Origin: Leclercia sp. 29361 | GTDB taxonomy: Bacteria; Pseudomonadota; Gammaproteobacteria; Enterobacterales; Enterobacteriaceae | Length of the DNA stretch: 64,000 nucleotides | Reading direction: 5' to 3' | Assembly (NCBI RefSeq): GCF_011290365.1 | Contig: NZ_CP049786.1 | Span: 4,402,001-4,466,000 of the forward strand | Shown here: piece by piece, positions 33,931 to 46,982 of the stretch | How positions within the stretch are numbered: position 1 is the stretch's first letter | Layout of the letters: each line of letters opens with the position of its first letter | The notes under the pieces: model-generated | Databases searched by the model: none | Told to the model about the DNA's origin: nothing | What the model saw: only the letters and a program-made list of their open reading frames with translations | Position numbers and translations under genes: made by a program

Positions 33931-35070
33931 ATGACGCCTCATTTCAGGTTTTTACCCTTATCCGGTTTTATCATCGGTGCCGCATTACTCGTGGGTTGTG
34001 ATGATCACAGCGAGCAAGCCCAGCAGCCGCCATCACCACAGGTTGTGGTTCATGTGGTGAAAAGCGCACCGCTGGTCGTCACCACCGAACTGCCGGGCCG
34101 TACCGATGCGTATCGCGTTGCAGAGGTTCGCCCTCAGGTGAGCGGCATTGTTCTGAAGCGCAACTTCACCGAGGGCAGCGACGTCAAAGCGGGGGAATCG
34201 CTGTATCAGATCGATCCGGCCACTTATCAGGCGGCCTTTGACAGCGCGTCAGGGGAGCTGGCCAAAGCCCAGGCCGCTGCCAACATCGCCCACCTGACCG
34301 TAAAACGCTATTTACCGCTGATGGGCACCCAGTACGTCAGTAAGCAGGAGTACGATCAGTCCGTTGCTACCGCCCGTCAGGCCGATGCGTCGGTGATTGC
34401 AGCCCAGGCAGATGTTGAGACCGCGCGCATTAATCTGGCCTACACCAAAGTGACCTCACCTATCAGCGGGCGCATCGGCAAATCCAGCGTCACCGAGGGG
34501 GCGCTGGTGGCGAACGGCCAGGCGTCAGCACTGGCGACGGTGCAGCAGCTGGATCCGATCTATGTCGATGTGACCCAATCCAGCAACGATTTTATGCGCC
34601 TGAAGCAATCCAGCCTGCAGACGGGCGAAAGTACCAGCAGCGTGCAGCTGCTGATGGAGAACGGTCAGCCGTACCCGCTGAAAGGCTCGCTGCAATTTTC
34701 CGATGTCACGGTGGACGAGAGCACTGGCTCCATTACTCTGCGGGCGATCTTCCCTAACCCGCAACATGTCCTGCTGCCGGGTATGTTTGTCCGGGCGCGT
34801 ATTGATGAAGGCACCCAGCCCCACGCCATCCTGGTACCGCAGCAGGGGGTAACTCGCACCCCGCGCGGTGAAGCCAGCGTGATGGTGGTGAACGAGAAGA
34901 ATCAGGCCGAAGCGCGGAACGTCGTCGCGCCGCAGGCGATTGGCGATCAATGGCTGATCACCGACGGCCTGCAGGAAGGCGATCGGGTGATCGTCAGTGG
35001 GCTGCAAAAAGTGCGCCCTGGCGTCGCGGTTGTCGCCACGCCAGACACCGCCGCGCAGAAAGCGGGATAA
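33931..35070 (+). CDS. acrE: multidrug efflux periplasmic adaptor AcrE
   Basis: Membrane-fusion lipoprotein linking the AcrF pump to TolC. It starts at the ATG at 33931, 6 nt after AAGGA, giving 379 residues against 385 in E. coli. The signal peptide ends in a lipobox (ALLVGC, lipidated Cys about 23). Beta-barrel, lipoyl ([24 protein letters not shown]) and helical-hairpin domains follow in order, with the second lipoyl half [18 protein letters not shown]. acrF follows after 10 nt. Confidence 0.95.
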   Translation: MTPHFRFLPLSGFIIGAALLVGCDDHSEQAQQPPSPQVVVHVVKSAPLVVTTELPGRTDAYRVAEVRPQVSGIVLKRNFTEGSDVKAGESLYQIDPATYQAAFDSASGELAKAQAAANIAHLTVKRYLPLMGTQYVSKQEYDQSVATARQADASVIAAQADVETARINLAYTKVTSPISGRIGKSSVTEGALVANGQASALATVQQLDPIYVDVTQSSNDFMRLKQSSLQTGESTSSVQLLMENGQPYPLKGSLQFSDVTVDESTGSITLRAIFPNPQHVLLPGMFVRARIDEGTQPHAILVPQQGVTRTPRGEASVMVVNEKNQAEARNVVAPQAIGDQWLITDGLQEGDRVIVSGLQKVRPGVAVVATPDTAAQKAG

Positions 35071-35080
35071 GGAACAGAGC

Positions 35081-38000
35081 ATGGCCAACTTCTTTATTCA
35101 GCGCCCGGTTTTTGCGTGGGTACTTGCCATTATCCTGATGATTGCGGGCGGGCTGGCGATCCTCAAGCTGCCGATCGCCCAGTATCCCACCATTGCTCCG
35201 CCAGCCGTGGCGATCTCCGCGACCTACCCTGGTGCCGACGCGCAGACGGTGCAGGATACGGTGACCCAGGTTATCGAGCAGAACATGAACGGCATCGATA
35301 ACCTGATGTATATGTCCTCCACCAGCGATTCGGCGGGCAGCGTGACCATCACCCTGACCTTCCAGTCGGGTACCGACCCGGACATTGCCCAGGTGCAGGT
35401 GCAGAACAAACTCCAGCTGGCGATGCCGCTGCTGCCGCAGGAAGTGCAGCAGCAGGGGATCGGCGTAGAGAAGTCGAGCAGCAGCTTCCTGCTGGTGGCG
35501 GGCTTTGTCTCGGACAATAAAGACCTGAGCCAGGACGATATCTCTGACTACGTCGCCTCTAACGTGAAGGATGCCATCAGCCGTACCTCCGGGGTAGGCG
35601 ATGTGCAGCTGTTCGGTGCCCAGTATGCGATGCGTATCTGGCTGGATGCCAATAAGCTGAACGCCTATCAGCTGACGCCGCTGGATGTCATCAATCAGCT
35701 TAAAACCCAGAATAACCAGATTGCCGCCGGTCAGCTGGGCGGTACGCCGTCGGTGCCGGGACAGCAGCTCAACGCCTCGATCATCGCCCAGACGCGCCTG
35801 AAAACCGCCGAAGAGTTTGGCAACATCACTCTGAAGGTCAATCAGGACGGGTCGATGGTGCATCTGAAAGATGTGGCCCGGATTGCGCCTGGCGGTGAAA
35901 ACTACAATATGGTGACCAAAATCAACGGCCAGGCGGCGACCGGGCTGGGGATCAAGCTCGCCACCGGCGCCAATGCCCTGGATACCGCCGCGGCGATCAA
36001 GAGCAAACTGGCGCAGCTGCAAGCCTTCTTCCCCCAGGGGCTGAAGGTGGTCTATCCCTACGACACCACGCCGTTTGTGAAGATCTCCATCCATGAAGTG
36101 GTGAAGACGCTGTTTGAAGCCATCATCCTCGTCTTCCTGGTGATGTACCTGTTCCTGCAAAACTTGCGCGCCACGCTGATCCCAACTATCGCCGTGCCGG
36201 TGGTATTGCTGGGCACCTTTGCAGTACTGGCGGCGTTTGGCTTCTCCATCAATACCCTGACCATGTTTGGTATGGTGCTGGCGATAGGCTTGCTGGTGGA
36301 TGACGCTATCGTGGTGGTAGAGAACGTCGAGCGCGTAATGGTGGAGGAGAAGCTACCGCCCAAAGAGGCGACGCAGAAATCGATGTCGCAGATCCAGGGG
36401 GCGCTGGTCGGCATCGCTATGGTGCTGTCGGCGGTATTTATCCCGATGGCCTTCTTCGGCGGGTCCACCGGGGCGATTTACCGTCAGTTCTCCCTGACGA
36501 TTGTCTCGGCCATGGCGCTGTCCGTGCTGGTGGCGCTGATCCTGACCCCGGCGCTGTGCGCCACTCTGCTTAAAGCGCCGGACGAGGATCATGGGCATAA
36601 AAGCGGGTTCTTCGGCTGGTTCAATGCCCTGTTCGACAGGAGCGTGGCGCACTACAGCAACAGCGTTAGCCATATTCTGCGTAAGACCGGTCGCTACCTG
36701 GTGGTCTATGTCCTGATTGTCGGCGGCATGGCGGTGCTGTTCCTGCGTCTGCCAACCTCGTTCCTCCCGGAAGAGGACCAGGGCGTCTTTATGACCATGG
36801 TGCAGCTCCCGGCGGGTGCCACACAACCCCGTACCCAGCAGGTGCTGGATCAGGTTGAGCACTATTATCTCACCACGGAAAAAGCCAACGTGGCGTCGGT
36901 CTTTACCGTTAACGGTTTCAGCTTCAGCGGCCAGGGGCAAAATGCCGGGGTGGCGTTTATCAGCCTTAAACCCTGGGAGGAGCGCATCGGTGCCGCTAAC
37001 AGCGTGGGGGCTATCGTCAGCCGTGCCACCCGGGCCTTCAGCCAGATCAAAGATGGGCTGGTGTTCCCGTTTAACCTGCCCGCCATTATCGAGCTGGGTA
37101 CCGCAACAGGCTTCGATTTTGAGCTGATCGACCAGGCCAACCTGGGCCACAACCAGCTGACGCAGGCCCGAAACCAGCTGTTGGGCATGATCAAAGCCCA
37201 TTCCGATCTGCTGGTTCGCGTGCGGCCTAATGGTCTGGAGGATACCCCGCAGTTCAAGCTGGATATCGATCAGGAAAAAGCCCAGGCGCTGGGCGTCAGC
37301 GTGTCGGACATCAACCAGACCATCTCCACCGCCCTGGGGGGCACCTACGTCAACGACTACATTGACCGTGGCCGGGTGAAGAAAGTCTATGTCCAGGCGG
37401 ATGCGCGCTTCAGGATGCTGCCCGAGGATATCAATCGCCTGTACGTGCGCAGCGCCAACGGTGAAATGGTGCCGCTTTCAGCGTTCAGCGAGTCGCACTG
37501 GATCTATGGTTCACCGCGCCTCGAACGCTATAACGGCACCCCCTCTATGGAGATCCTCGGCGAGGCCGCCCCAGGGAAAAGTACCGGTGAAGCGATGGTG
37601 TTAATGGAGCAGCTGGCGGCGAAACTCCCGACGGGTATTGGTTTCGACTGGACGGGCATGTCATACCAGGAGCGACTGTCAGGCAACCAGGCCCCTGCCC
37701 TGTATGCCATCTCACTGGTGGTCGTGTTCCTCTGCCTGGCGGCACTCTATGAAAGCTGGTCGATTCCGTTCTCGGTGATGCTGGTGGTGCCGTTAGGGGT
37801 GGTCGGTGCCCTGCTGGCCGCCTCCCTGCGGGGGCTGAACAACGATGTCTATTTCCAGGTGGGGCTGCTCACCACCATCGGCCTGTCGGCAAAGAACGCC
37901 ATTCTGATTGTCGAATTTGCCAAGGACCTGATGGAGAAAGAGGGGAAAGGGATTGTTGAAGCCACCCTCGAGGCAGCGCGCATGCGCCTGCGTCCGATTC

Positions 38001-38194
38001 TGATGACCTCGCTGGCGTTTATTCTTGGCGTGATGCCGCTGGTCATCAGTCACGGCGCAGGCAGTGGTGCACAAAATGCTGTAGGCACCGGAGTGATGGG
38101 CGGCATGCTTTCGGCCACCCTGCTGGCCATCTTCTTCGTGCCGGTCTTCTTTGTCGTGGTACGCAGACGCTTTACGCGTCATCACGAAGAGTAA
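35081..38194 (+). CDS. acrF: RND multidrug efflux transporter AcrF
   Basis: Inner-membrane proton-driven drug exporter of the RND (HAE1) family, working with AcrE and TolC. It starts at [17 protein letters not shown] at 35081, giving 1037 residues (E. coli AcrF 1034). It has twelve transmembrane helices and two large periplasmic loops. The proton-relay aspartates lie in TM4, [17 protein letters not shown] (about 407-408). The C-terminal half carries the usual [16 protein letters not shown]. Normally poorly expressed in E. coli. It ends with a compact hairpin. Confidence 0.97.
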   Translation: MANFFIQRPVFAWVLAIILMIAGGLAILKLPIAQYPTIAPPAVAISATYPGADAQTVQDTVTQVIEQNMNGIDNLMYMSSTSDSAGSVTITLTFQSGTDPDIAQVQVQNKLQLAMPLLPQEVQQQGIGVEKSSSSFLLVAGFVSDNKDLSQDDISDYVASNVKDAISRTSGVGDVQLFGAQYAMRIWLDANKLNAYQLTPLDVINQLKTQNNQIAAGQLGGTPSVPGQQLNASIIAQTRLKTAEEFGNITLKVNQDGSMVHLKDVARIAPGGENYNMVTKINGQAATGLGIKLATGANALDTAAAIKSKLAQLQAFFPQGLKVVYPYDTTPFVKISIHEVVKTLFEAIILVFLVMYLFLQNLRATLIPTIAVPVVLLGTFAVLAAFGFSINTLTMFGMVLAIGLLVDDAIVVVENVERVMVEEKLPPKEATQKSMSQIQGALVGIAMVLSAVFIPMAFFGGSTGAIYRQFSLTIVSAMALSVLVALILTPALCATLLKAPDEDHGHKSGFFGWFNALFDRSVAHYSNSVSHILRKTGRYLVVYVLIVGGMAVLFLRLPTSFLPEEDQGVFMTMVQLPAGATQPRTQQVLDQVEHYYLTTEKANVASVFTVNGFSFSGQGQNAGVAFISLKPWEERIGAANSVGAIVSRATRAFSQIKDGLVFPFNLPAIIELGTATGFDFELIDQANLGHNQLTQARNQLLGMIKAHSDLLVRVRPNGLEDTPQFKLDIDQEKAQALGVSVSDINQTISTALGGTYVNDYIDRGRVKKVYVQADARFRMLPEDINRLYVRSANGEMVPLSAFSESHWIYGSPRLERYNGTPSMEILGEAAPGKSTGEAMVLMEQLAAKLPTGIGFDWTGMSYQERLSGNQAPALYAISLVVVFLCLAALYESWSIPFSVMLVVPLGVVGALLAASLRGLNNDVYFQVGLLTTIGLSAKNAILIVEFAKDLMEKEGKGIVEATLEAARMRLRPILMTSLAFILGVMPLVISHGAGSGAQNAVGTGVMGGMLSATLLAIFFVPVFFVVVRRRFTRHHEE

Positions 38195-38198
38195 TAGA

Positions 38199-38220
38199 TA
38201 AAGGCGCTTCGGCGCCTTTA
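38199..38220 (+). terminator. hairpin at the end of acrEF
   Basis: Perfect 9-bp stem TAAAGGCGC / GCGCCTTTA capped by a very stable TTCG tetraloop, 4 nt after the acrF stop. No long T tract follows, so it is a weak terminator or 3'-end stabiliser. Confidence 0.7.
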
Positions 38221-38513
38221 CTGATGATAATAAACGGAAATTTATTCTTATCCATTTATTTAACTTATTAATTAGCGCGCCAATGAATTGTTTGCTTGCG
38301 ATTTTTAGCTTGCACACTTAATCAATTCGCCTCCCTAATCTCTCCATTATTGGCGTGCAGAAAGAGAGATTTCTCCATCTTTTTTACAATCCAAATAATT
38401 TGAGATTATTCACTCTTCATGGCTGTTTTTAAGCGGTGGTAATATAACCATCAGCTTTGCAGAAGACCGTACTGACTATATCGCAAAGTTAGATTTCATT
38501 TTGAGGTAACACC
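38221..38513. other. acrF-yhdV intergenic region
   Basis: About 290 bp, very AT-rich, without an open frame worth calling. It should hold the yhdV promoter. No definite promoter or operator could be recognised. Confidence 0.4.
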
Positions 38514-38735
38514 ATGAAAAGACTCATTTCGGTTGCACTCCTTACCGCGCTACTTGCGGGTTGCGCGCATGACTCTCCGTGCGTGCCGACATACGACGAT
38601 CAGGGCCGACTGGTTCATACCAATACCTGTATGAAAGGCACCACGCAGGATAACTGGGAAACTGCAGGGGCCATCGCCGGTGGCGCAGCAGCCGTTGCAG
38701 GTCTGACGCTGGGCATCATTGCCGTGTCCAAGTAA
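38514..38735 (+). CDS. yhdV: YhdV, small outer-membrane lipoprotein
   Basis: A 73-residue protein with a lipoprotein signal peptide (MKRLISVALLTALLAGC, lipidated Cys17) and a C-terminal glycine/alanine-rich hydrophobic stretch (GAIAGGAAAVAGLTLGIIAVSK). It matches E. coli YhdV. A GAGG ribosome-binding site precedes the ATG. The function is unknown. Terminator immediately downstream. Confidence 0.92.
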   Translation: MKRLISVALLTALLAGCAHDSPCVPTYDDQGRLVHTNTCMKGTTQDNWETAGAIAGGAAAVAGLTLGIIAVSK

Positions 38736-38740
38736 TCCAC

Positions 38741-38765
38741 AAAGCGCGAATTCGTTCGCGCTTTT
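38741..38765 (+). terminator. terminator of yhdV
   Basis: Perfect 10-bp stem AAAGCGCGAA / TTCGCGCTTT with TTCG loop, followed by one further T, 5 nt after the yhdV stop. Confidence 0.8.
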
Positions 38766-39047
38766 GCTTTCCCGATTTAGGTTAATAATTAAATCTGAAT
38801 CTGCTCACATCTTTTTGCTTTTTTATATTCTTTTCAATGTGGCGACGTGACGTTATTCACACCTTGCTGACTTACAATATTCACGGCATAAACTCTCCCT
38901 CTATTCATCCGTTTCTTAATCAGACTTTTGCTCTGATTTGTGGCGCAGGTTGTAATTTCGCACCATTTCAGGGCGCTCGATTTAATTATCACTGTCTACA
39001 CTCAGCTTTACGCGTTGCGTAATCGTTTATTACGTTGAATGCAAAAA

Positions 39048-39064
39048 CTGGCATCACGTTTGCT
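39048..39064 (+). promoter_or_regulatory. sigma-54 type promoter of yhdWXYZ
   Basis: CTGGCATCACGTTTGCT has GG (39050-39051) and GC (39062-39063) separated by exactly 10 nt, with TGGCA and TTGCT matching the -24/-12 consensus. It lies about 90 nt before yhdW. In E. coli the yhdWXYZ operon is nitrogen-regulated (NtrC/sigma-54), which supports the call. The upstream region from 38766 holds a weak NtrC-like half site GCACCA at 38960-38965. Otherwise I see nothing in that stretch. Confidence 0.72.
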
Positions 39065-39151
39065 TTATTAACGTCGGCCACAGCCACAGACAGGTTAAAG
39101 CGTTTATAAACGCTTCACTATAACGATAATTTTCGCCACACAGGATGCATT

Positions 39152-40177
39152 ATGAAAAAGATGATGATGGCCAGCCTCACCGCTGCAGGTGTGCTTCTTG
39201 CGATCGCCGGCCAGGCTCAGGCGGGTGCCACGCTGGATGCCGTTAAGCAGAAAGGTTTTGTGCAATGTGGGATCAGCGACGGCCTGCCAGGTTTCTCCTA
39301 CGCAGATGCCAACGGTAAATTCTCCGGTATCGATGTCGACGTGTGCCGTGGCGTTGCTGCCGCGGTATTAGGTGACGATACCAAGGTGAAATACACCCCA
39401 CTGACGGCGAAAGAGCGTTTTACCGCCCTGCAATCTGGCGAAGTGGATTTGCTTTCACGTAATACCACCTGGACCTCGTCACGTGATGCCGGCATGGGCA
39501 TGTCCTTCACCGGCGTGACCTATTACGACGGTATTGGATTCCTGACGCACAATAAAGCGGGCCTGAAGAGTGCAAAAGAGCTGGATGGCGCGACGGTCTG
39601 TATTCAGGCGGGTACCGACACCGAACTGAACGTCGCCGATTATTTCAAAGCCAATAACATGAAATATACGCCGGTGACCTTCGATCGCTCTGACGAATCG
39701 GCCAAAGCGCTGGAATCGGGCCGCTGTGACACCCTGGCATCGGATCAGTCCCAGCTGTACGCGCTGCGGATCAAGCTGAGTAATCCGGCTGAATTTATCG
39801 TTCTGCCAGAGGTGATCTCTAAAGAGCCGCTGGGCCCGGTAGTGCGCCGTGGGGATGATGAGTGGAACGCCGTGGTGCGCTGGACGCTGTTCGCCATGCT
39901 CAACGCCGAAGAGATGGGTATCAACTCGAAGAACGTCGATGAGAAAGCCGCCAATCCATCCACGCCGGATATGGCTCACCTGTTAGGTAAAGAGGGTGAT
40001 TACGGCAAGGATCTGAAGCTGGATAACAAATGGGCGTACAACATCATTAAAAAGGTGGGTAACTACGCTGAAATCTTCGAGCGTAACGTTGGCTCTGAAA
40101 GCGCGTTGAAGATCAGCCGTGGTCAGAACAACCTCTGGAACAATGGCGGCATTCAGTACGCTCCGCCAGTACGCTAA
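39152..40177 (+). CDS. yhdW: amino-acid ABC transporter periplasmic binding protein YhdW
   Basis: Periplasmic solute-binding protein (family 3, general amino acid type, AapJ/BztA-like) of the YhdWXYZ importer. It has 341 residues with a signal peptide ending near GQAQA-GA (about residue 24). The binding-protein core includes FVQCGISDGLPGFSYADANG and LLSRNTTWTSSRD. A hairpin lies between it and yhdX. In E. coli K-12 yhdW is often annotated as a pseudogene; here the frame is full length and uninterrupted. Confidence 0.95.
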   Translation: MKKMMMASLTAAGVLLAIAGQAQAGATLDAVKQKGFVQCGISDGLPGFSYADANGKFSGIDVDVCRGVAAAVLGDDTKVKYTPLTAKERFTALQSGEVDLLSRNTTWTSSRDAGMGMSFTGVTYYDGIGFLTHNKAGLKSAKELDGATVCIQAGTDTELNVADYFKANNMKYTPVTFDRSDESAKALESGRCDTLASDQSQLYALRIKLSNPAEFIVLPEVISKEPLGPVVRRGDDEWNAVVRWTLFAMLNAEEMGINSKNVDEKAANPSTPDMAHLLGKEGDYGKDLKLDNKWAYNIIKKVGNYAEIFERNVGSESALKISRGQNNLWNNGGIQYAPPVR

Positions 40178-40192
40178 GCAGCTTGCTGTAAC

Positions 40193-40214
40193 GGGCACTG
40201 CCGGTGCGGTGCCC
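40193..40214 (+). repeat. hairpin between yhdW and yhdX
   Basis: GGGCAC (40193-40198) and GTGCCC (40209-40214) form a short hairpin in the gap between yhdW and yhdX. Such hairpins after binding-protein genes often protect the upstream mRNA so the binding protein is made in excess. The role here is inference. Confidence 0.5.
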
Positions 40215-40245
40215 AGTCCAGAGTCATGGTTACCCGAGGTTTTTT

Positions 40246-41427
40246 ATGTCCCATCGCCGCTTAGCCCTGAAAGGAGCCCTCTCCTTTTCTAATCCTGCGG
40301 TTCGCGCCTGGCTGTTTCAGATCCTCGCTGTTCTCGCTGTCCTGGCCGTCGCGATCTACTTGTTCCACAACACCGTTACCAACCTGAGTACACGCGGCAT
40401 TACTTCGGGCTTTGCCTTCCTTGAACGCAATGCGGGATTTGGCATTGTTCAGCATTTAATTGATTACGATGAAGGAGATACCTACGGTCGCGTCTTCCTG
40501 GTCGGCCTGATGAATACTCTGCTGGTCTCCGGATTATGCATTGTCTTTGCCTCTCTGCTGGGCTTTTTCCTCGGTCTCGCACGCCTGTCTGATAACTGGC
40601 TGCTGCGTAAGCTCTCCACGTTGTATATCGAGACCTTCCGTAATATTCCGCCGCTGCTGCAGATCTTCTTCTGGTATTTCGCCGTCCTGCGCAACCTGCC
40701 CGGGCCACGTCAGGCGGTGGATGCGTTTGATCTGGCCTTTTTAAGCAATCGTGGTTTGTATATCCCGGCGCCGCAGATTGCCGAAGGGATGCTGGCGCTG
40801 CTGGCGGCTCTGGCCTGTGTCGCAGTGATTACCATCGGGCTGTTTCGCTACAACCGCAAGCATCAGATGAAAACCGGACAGCTGCGACGCACCTGGCCCG
40901 TCACGCTGGCCTTGCTGGTGATCCTGTCGGGGCTGGCACATATCATTGCGGGCCCGGCGATGCACTGGGATATTCCGACGTTGCAGGGGTTTAACTTCCG
41001 CGGCGGCATGGTATTGATCCCGGAGCTGGCAGCCCTGACGCTGGCACTGTCGATCTATACCTCGGCCTTTATCGCAGAGATTATTCGCGCCGGGATCCAG
41101 GCCGTTCCTCATGGTCAGCATGAAGCCGCCCGCTCGCTCGGCCTGCCGAACCCGGTCACGCTGCGTCAGGTCATCATCCCTCAGGCCATGCGGGTCATCA
41201 TTCCACCGCTGACCAGCCAGTATCTCAATATTGTGAAAAACTCGTCCCTTGCGGCTGCGATTGGCTATCCCGATATGGTTTCCCTGTTTGCCGGCACCGT
41301 GCTCAATCAGACGGGCCAGGCCATCGAAACTATCGCCATCACCATGTCGGTCTACCTGATTATCAGCCTGACCATTTCCCTGTTAATGAATATCTATAAC
41401 CGTCGCATCGCGCTGGTTGAACGCTAA
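40246..41427 (+). CDS. yhdX: amino-acid ABC transporter permease YhdX
   Basis: First membrane permease of YhdWXYZ (AapQ/BztB-like). It starts at the ATG at 40246 behind GAGG, giving 393 residues as in E. coli; the longer open frame to the left lacks a ribosome-binding site. About eight hydrophobic segments and the C-terminal EAA loop (EAARSLGLPNPVTLRQVIIPQ) that contacts the ATPase are visible. yhdY follows after 9 nt. Confidence 0.95.
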   Translation: MSHRRLALKGALSFSNPAVRAWLFQILAVLAVLAVAIYLFHNTVTNLSTRGITSGFAFLERNAGFGIVQHLIDYDEGDTYGRVFLVGLMNTLLVSGLCIVFASLLGFFLGLARLSDNWLLRKLSTLYIETFRNIPPLLQIFFWYFAVLRNLPGPRQAVDAFDLAFLSNRGLYIPAPQIAEGMLALLAALACVAVITIGLFRYNRKHQMKTGQLRRTWPVTLALLVILSGLAHIIAGPAMHWDIPTLQGFNFRGGMVLIPELAALTLALSIYTSAFIAEIIRAGIQAVPHGQHEAARSLGLPNPVTLRQVIIPQAMRVIIPPLTSQYLNIVKNSSLAAAIGYPDMVSLFAGTVLNQTGQAIETIAITMSVYLIISLTISLLMNIYNRRIALVER

Positions 41428-41436
41428 GGAACCATG

Positions 41437-42540
41437 ATGACAAAAGCCGTCTTGTCTCACCCTGTGCGTCCGGCCACTACCGGCAACGGACGCATTATTC
41501 TCTGGGCACGTAAAAATCTGTTCTCCAGCTGGAGTAACAGCTTACTCACGCTGCTCTGCTTCTGGCTGATGTGGGAGCTGATCCCGCCGCTGCTCAATTG
41601 GGCGTTTTTGCAGGCTAACTGGATCGGCACTACCCGTGCCGACTGTACGAAAGAGGGAGCCTGCTGGGTCTTTATTCATCAGCGTTTCGGCCAGTTCATG
41701 TATGGGCTCTACCCTCACGACCAGCGCTGGCGCATCAATCTTGCGCTGCTCGTCGGGCTACTCTCCATCATCCCGATGTTCTGGAAAGGGATGCCGCAGC
41801 GGGGACGGTACATCGCCTGCTGGGCGGTGGTCTATCCGCTTATCGTCTGGTTCCTGCTGTATGGCGGGATGCAGGGACTGGAGCGGGTGGAAACCCGGCA
41901 GTGGGGTGGCTTGACGCTGACGCTGATCATCGCCTCGGTCGGGATCGCCGGCGCATTGCCTTTAGGCATTTTACTGGCCCTGGGCCGCCGCTCAACCATG
42001 CCGGTCGTACGCGTCCTCTCGGTGATTTTTATCGAGTTCTGGCGCGGCGTTCCGCTGATCACCGTGCTGTTTATGTCGTCGGTAATGCTGCCGCTGTTTA
42101 TGGCGGAGGGCACCACCATCGACAAACTGATCCGCGCCCTGGTTGGCGTCATTCTGTTCCAGTCTGCCTATGTGGCTGAGGTCGTACGCGGCGGGCTGCA
42201 GGCGCTGCCCAAAGGCCAGTACGAAGCCGCCGAATCGCTGGCGCTGGGGTACTGGAAAACGCAGGGATTAGTGATCCTGCCGCAGGCACTGAAGCTGGTG
42301 ATCCCCGGACTGGTGAACACTATTATCGCGCTGTTCAAAGATACCAGTCTGGTGATCATCATTGGATTATTCGATCTTTTCAGTAGCGTGCAGCAGGCTA
42401 CCGTCGACCCGGCGTGGCTGGGCATGTCGACCGAAGGCTATGTTTTTGCTGCGCTTATCTACTGGATTTTCTGTTTTAGCATGTCGCGCTACAGCCAGCA
42501 TCTGGAAAAGCGCTTTAACACCGGGCGTACACCGCACTGA
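41437..42540 (+). CDS. yhdY: amino-acid ABC transporter permease YhdY
   Basis: Second permease of the importer (AapM/BztC-like). Two consecutive ATG codons exist at 41434 and 41437; the second has the better spacing from AAGGA and gives 367 residues, the E. coli length. Multiple membrane helices are visible, with the EAA loop [21 protein letters not shown] near residues 264-284. yhdZ starts 7 nt after its stop. Confidence 0.95.
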   Translation: MTKAVLSHPVRPATTGNGRIILWARKNLFSSWSNSLLTLLCFWLMWELIPPLLNWAFLQANWIGTTRADCTKEGACWVFIHQRFGQFMYGLYPHDQRWRINLALLVGLLSIIPMFWKGMPQRGRYIACWAVVYPLIVWFLLYGGMQGLERVETRQWGGLTLTLIIASVGIAGALPLGILLALGRRSTMPVVRVLSVIFIEFWRGVPLITVLFMSSVMLPLFMAEGTTIDKLIRALVGVILFQSAYVAEVVRGGLQALPKGQYEAAESLALGYWKTQGLVILPQALKLVIPGLVNTIIALFKDTSLVIIIGLFDLFSSVQQATVDPAWLGMSTEGYVFAALIYWIFCFSMSRYSQHLEKRFNTGRTPH

Positions 42541-42547
42541 GGAACCT

Positions 42548-43306
42548 ATGAGCCAGATAACTATGACCCCCGCTGACGCGATGATTACGCTGGATAATGT
42601 GAATAAGTGGTACGGACAATTTCATGTCTTGAAAGACATTAACCTGAAGGTGAAACAGGGCGAGCGTATTGTTCTTTGTGGGCCTTCAGGCTCGGGTAAA
42701 TCCACGACTATCCGCTGTATTAACCATCTGGAAGAGCATCAGCAGGGACGGATTGTTGTTGATGGTATTGAGCTAAACGATGACATCCGTAACGTGGAGC
42801 GTGTCCGCCAGGAAGTCGGCATGGTCTTCCAGCATTTCAATCTGTTTCCCCATCTGACCGTTCTGCAAAACTGCACTCTGGCCCCGATCTGGGTGCGCAA
42901 AATGCCGAAAAAGGAAGCCGAGGCGCTGGCCATGCACTATCTGGAACGCGTGCGCATTGCAGAACATGCGCATAAGTTTCCGGGGCAGATCTCGGGTGGA
43001 CAGCAACAGCGCGTGGCAATCGCCCGCTCTTTATGCATGAAACCTAAAATCATGCTGTTCGATGAGCCGACCTCAGCGCTGGATCCGGAGATGGTAAAAG
43101 AGGTTCTGGATACCATGATAGGGCTGGCTGAATCGGGCATGACGATGCTGTGTGTGACGCATGAGATGGGTTTCGCCAGAACCGTCGCGGATCGGGTGAT
43201 CTTTATGGATCGCGGGGAAATCGTCGAGCAAGCAGCGCCGGAAGAGTTCTTCTCCCACCCAAAATCAGAGCGTACGCGCGCGTTCTTATCGCAGGTTATT
43301 CACTAA
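42548..43306 (+). CDS. yhdZ: amino-acid ABC transporter ATPase YhdZ
   Basis: ATP-binding subunit that energises YhdWXYZ at the inner membrane. It starts at the ATG at 42548 ([12 protein letters not shown]), 252 residues as in E. coli. The Walker [10 protein letters not shown] (about 49-57), Q-loop (VFQHFNLF), ABC signature ISGGQQQR (about 150-157), Walker B IMLFDEP and H-loop THEMGF are all present. Last gene of the operon, followed by a REP-like palindrome. Confidence 0.97.
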   Translation: MSQITMTPADAMITLDNVNKWYGQFHVLKDINLKVKQGERIVLCGPSGSGKSTTIRCINHLEEHQQGRIVVDGIELNDDIRNVERVRQEVGMVFQHFNLFPHLTVLQNCTLAPIWVRKMPKKEAEALAMHYLERVRIAEHAHKFPGQISGGQQQRVAIARSLCMKPKIMLFDEPTSALDPEMVKEVLDTMIGLAESGMTMLCVTHEMGFARTVADRVIFMDRGEIVEQAAPEEFFSHPKSERTRAFLSQVIH

Positions 43307-43316
43307 TAATTACCCT

Positions 43317-43352
43317 GCCCGGTGGCGCTTTGCGCGCCGGGTCGAGCATTTT
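43317..43352. repeat. REP-like palindrome after yhdZ
   Basis: GCCCGG (43317-43322) and CCGGG (43337-43341) flank TGGCGCTTTGCGCG, the layout of the GCCCGGTGGCGC...CCGGGC repetitive extragenic palindromes common in Enterobacter and relatives. It is followed by ATTTTTA, so it may also terminate yhdWXYZ. Only one copy is seen in the window. Confidence 0.6.
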
Positions 43353-43370
43353 TATGGCCGCGCAAACGCA

Positions 43371-43398
43371 AAAAGGCCATCCTTGCGGATGGCCTTTT
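43371..43398 (-). terminator. rRNA operon terminator
   Basis: Perfect 12-bp stem AAAAGGCCATCC / GGATGGCCTTTT with a TTGC (GCAA on the transcribed strand) loop, 10 nt beyond the distal 5S gene. Read on the minus strand it ends in a T tract. Confidence 0.92.
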
Positions 43399-43408
43399 CA
43401 CTTATTTG

Positions 43409-43528
43409 ATGTCTGGCAGTTCCCTACTCTCGCATGGGGAGACCCCACACTACCATCGGCGCTACGGCGTTTCACTTCTGAGTTCGGCATGGGGTCAGGT
43501 GGGACCACCGCGCTACAGCCGCCAGACA
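43409..43528 (-). rRNA. rrfF: 5S ribosomal RNA, distal copy
   Basis: A 120-nt 5S gene, last in the rRNA operon. It is identical to the other 5S copy (43653-43772) except for two positions: base 3 from the 5' end is T instead of C, and its pairing partner near the 3' end is A instead of G, so helix I stays paired. The symbol follows the E. coli rrnD layout. Confidence 0.97.
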
Positions 43529-43564
43529 AATTCTTTTCTACGCGCCGAACTTTAACCTAAAAAC

Positions 43565-43640
43565 TGGTGCTGATACCCAGAGTCGAACTGGGGACCTCAC
43601 CCTTACCAAGGGTGCGCTCTACCAACTGAGCCATATCAGC
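43565..43640 (-). tRNA. thrV: tRNA-Thr (anticodon GGT)
   Basis: A 76-nt tRNA with encoded CCA, acceptor stem GCTGATA / TATCAGC, anticodon loop CTTGGTAA and T-loop TTCGACT. It sits between the two 5S genes, the position of thrV in E. coli rrnD. Confidence 0.97.
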
Positions 43641-43652
43641 ACACTTAATTTG

Positions 43653-43772
43653 ATGCCTGGCAGTTCCCTACTCTCGCATGGGGAGACCCCACACTACCAT
43701 CGGCGCTACGGCGTTTCACTTCTGAGTTCGGCATGGGGTCAGGTGGGACCACCGCGCTACAGCCGCCAGGCA
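43653..43772 (-). rRNA. rrfD: 5S ribosomal RNA, proximal copy
   Basis: A 120-nt 5S gene directly downstream of 23S, matching the common enterobacterial 5S sequence (ends TGCCTGGC and GCCAGGCAT). It is followed by tRNA-Thr and a second 5S gene. Confidence 0.97.
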
Positions 43773-43866
43773 AATTCTGTTGTTCACCCCGCCCTCAGGC
43801 GTGATGAGTAATCTGTATCAGCTGAAAATCGTCTTCTCAAGTCCGCCGAAACAGCTTCGGCGTTGT

Positions 43867-46773
<2,907 letters not shown>

Positions 46774-46896
46774 TCACAACCCGAAGATGTTTCACTTCTG
46801 ATTGCGAAAATTTGAGAGACTCGAACACACCGCTTATCTGCTCTTATTACGGAGAGCAGACACAGTGTGTCGTTTCAATTTTCAGCTTGATCCAGA

Positions 46897-46910
46897 TTTT
46901 TAAAGAGCAA
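46897..46910 (-). promoter_or_regulatory. spacer boxA antitermination element
   Basis: TTGCTCTTTAAAAA on the minus strand, in the spacer upstream of 23S, matches rRNA boxA, where NusB/S10 load for antitermination. It is the second boxA of the operon; the first is in the 16S leader. Confidence 0.75.
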
Positions 46911-46982
46911 ATATCTCAAACATGACTTAACAGTCAGTTTTGAGATACTGATTGGTTGTGCCTTTCACTCACACCCAGCAAG

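Noticed and set aside
34994-36160. 388-codon open frame antisense to acrE/acrF
   Set aside because: It covers the end of acrE and start of acrF on the other strand and has no start signal or domain.
30303-38513. Genomic island or prophage around the MHYT gene and acrEF
   Set aside because: No integrase, tRNA target, direct repeats or insertion sequences; codon use of the genes looks like that of their neighbours.
38960-38976. NtrC enhancer site upstream of yhdW
   Set aside because: GCACCATTTCAGGGCGC has one good half, but the spacing and second half do not fit the consensus well enough to call.
38837-39022. 61-codon open frame upstream of yhdW
   Set aside because: No ribosome-binding site, unconvincing composition, and it sits where the yhdW control region is expected.
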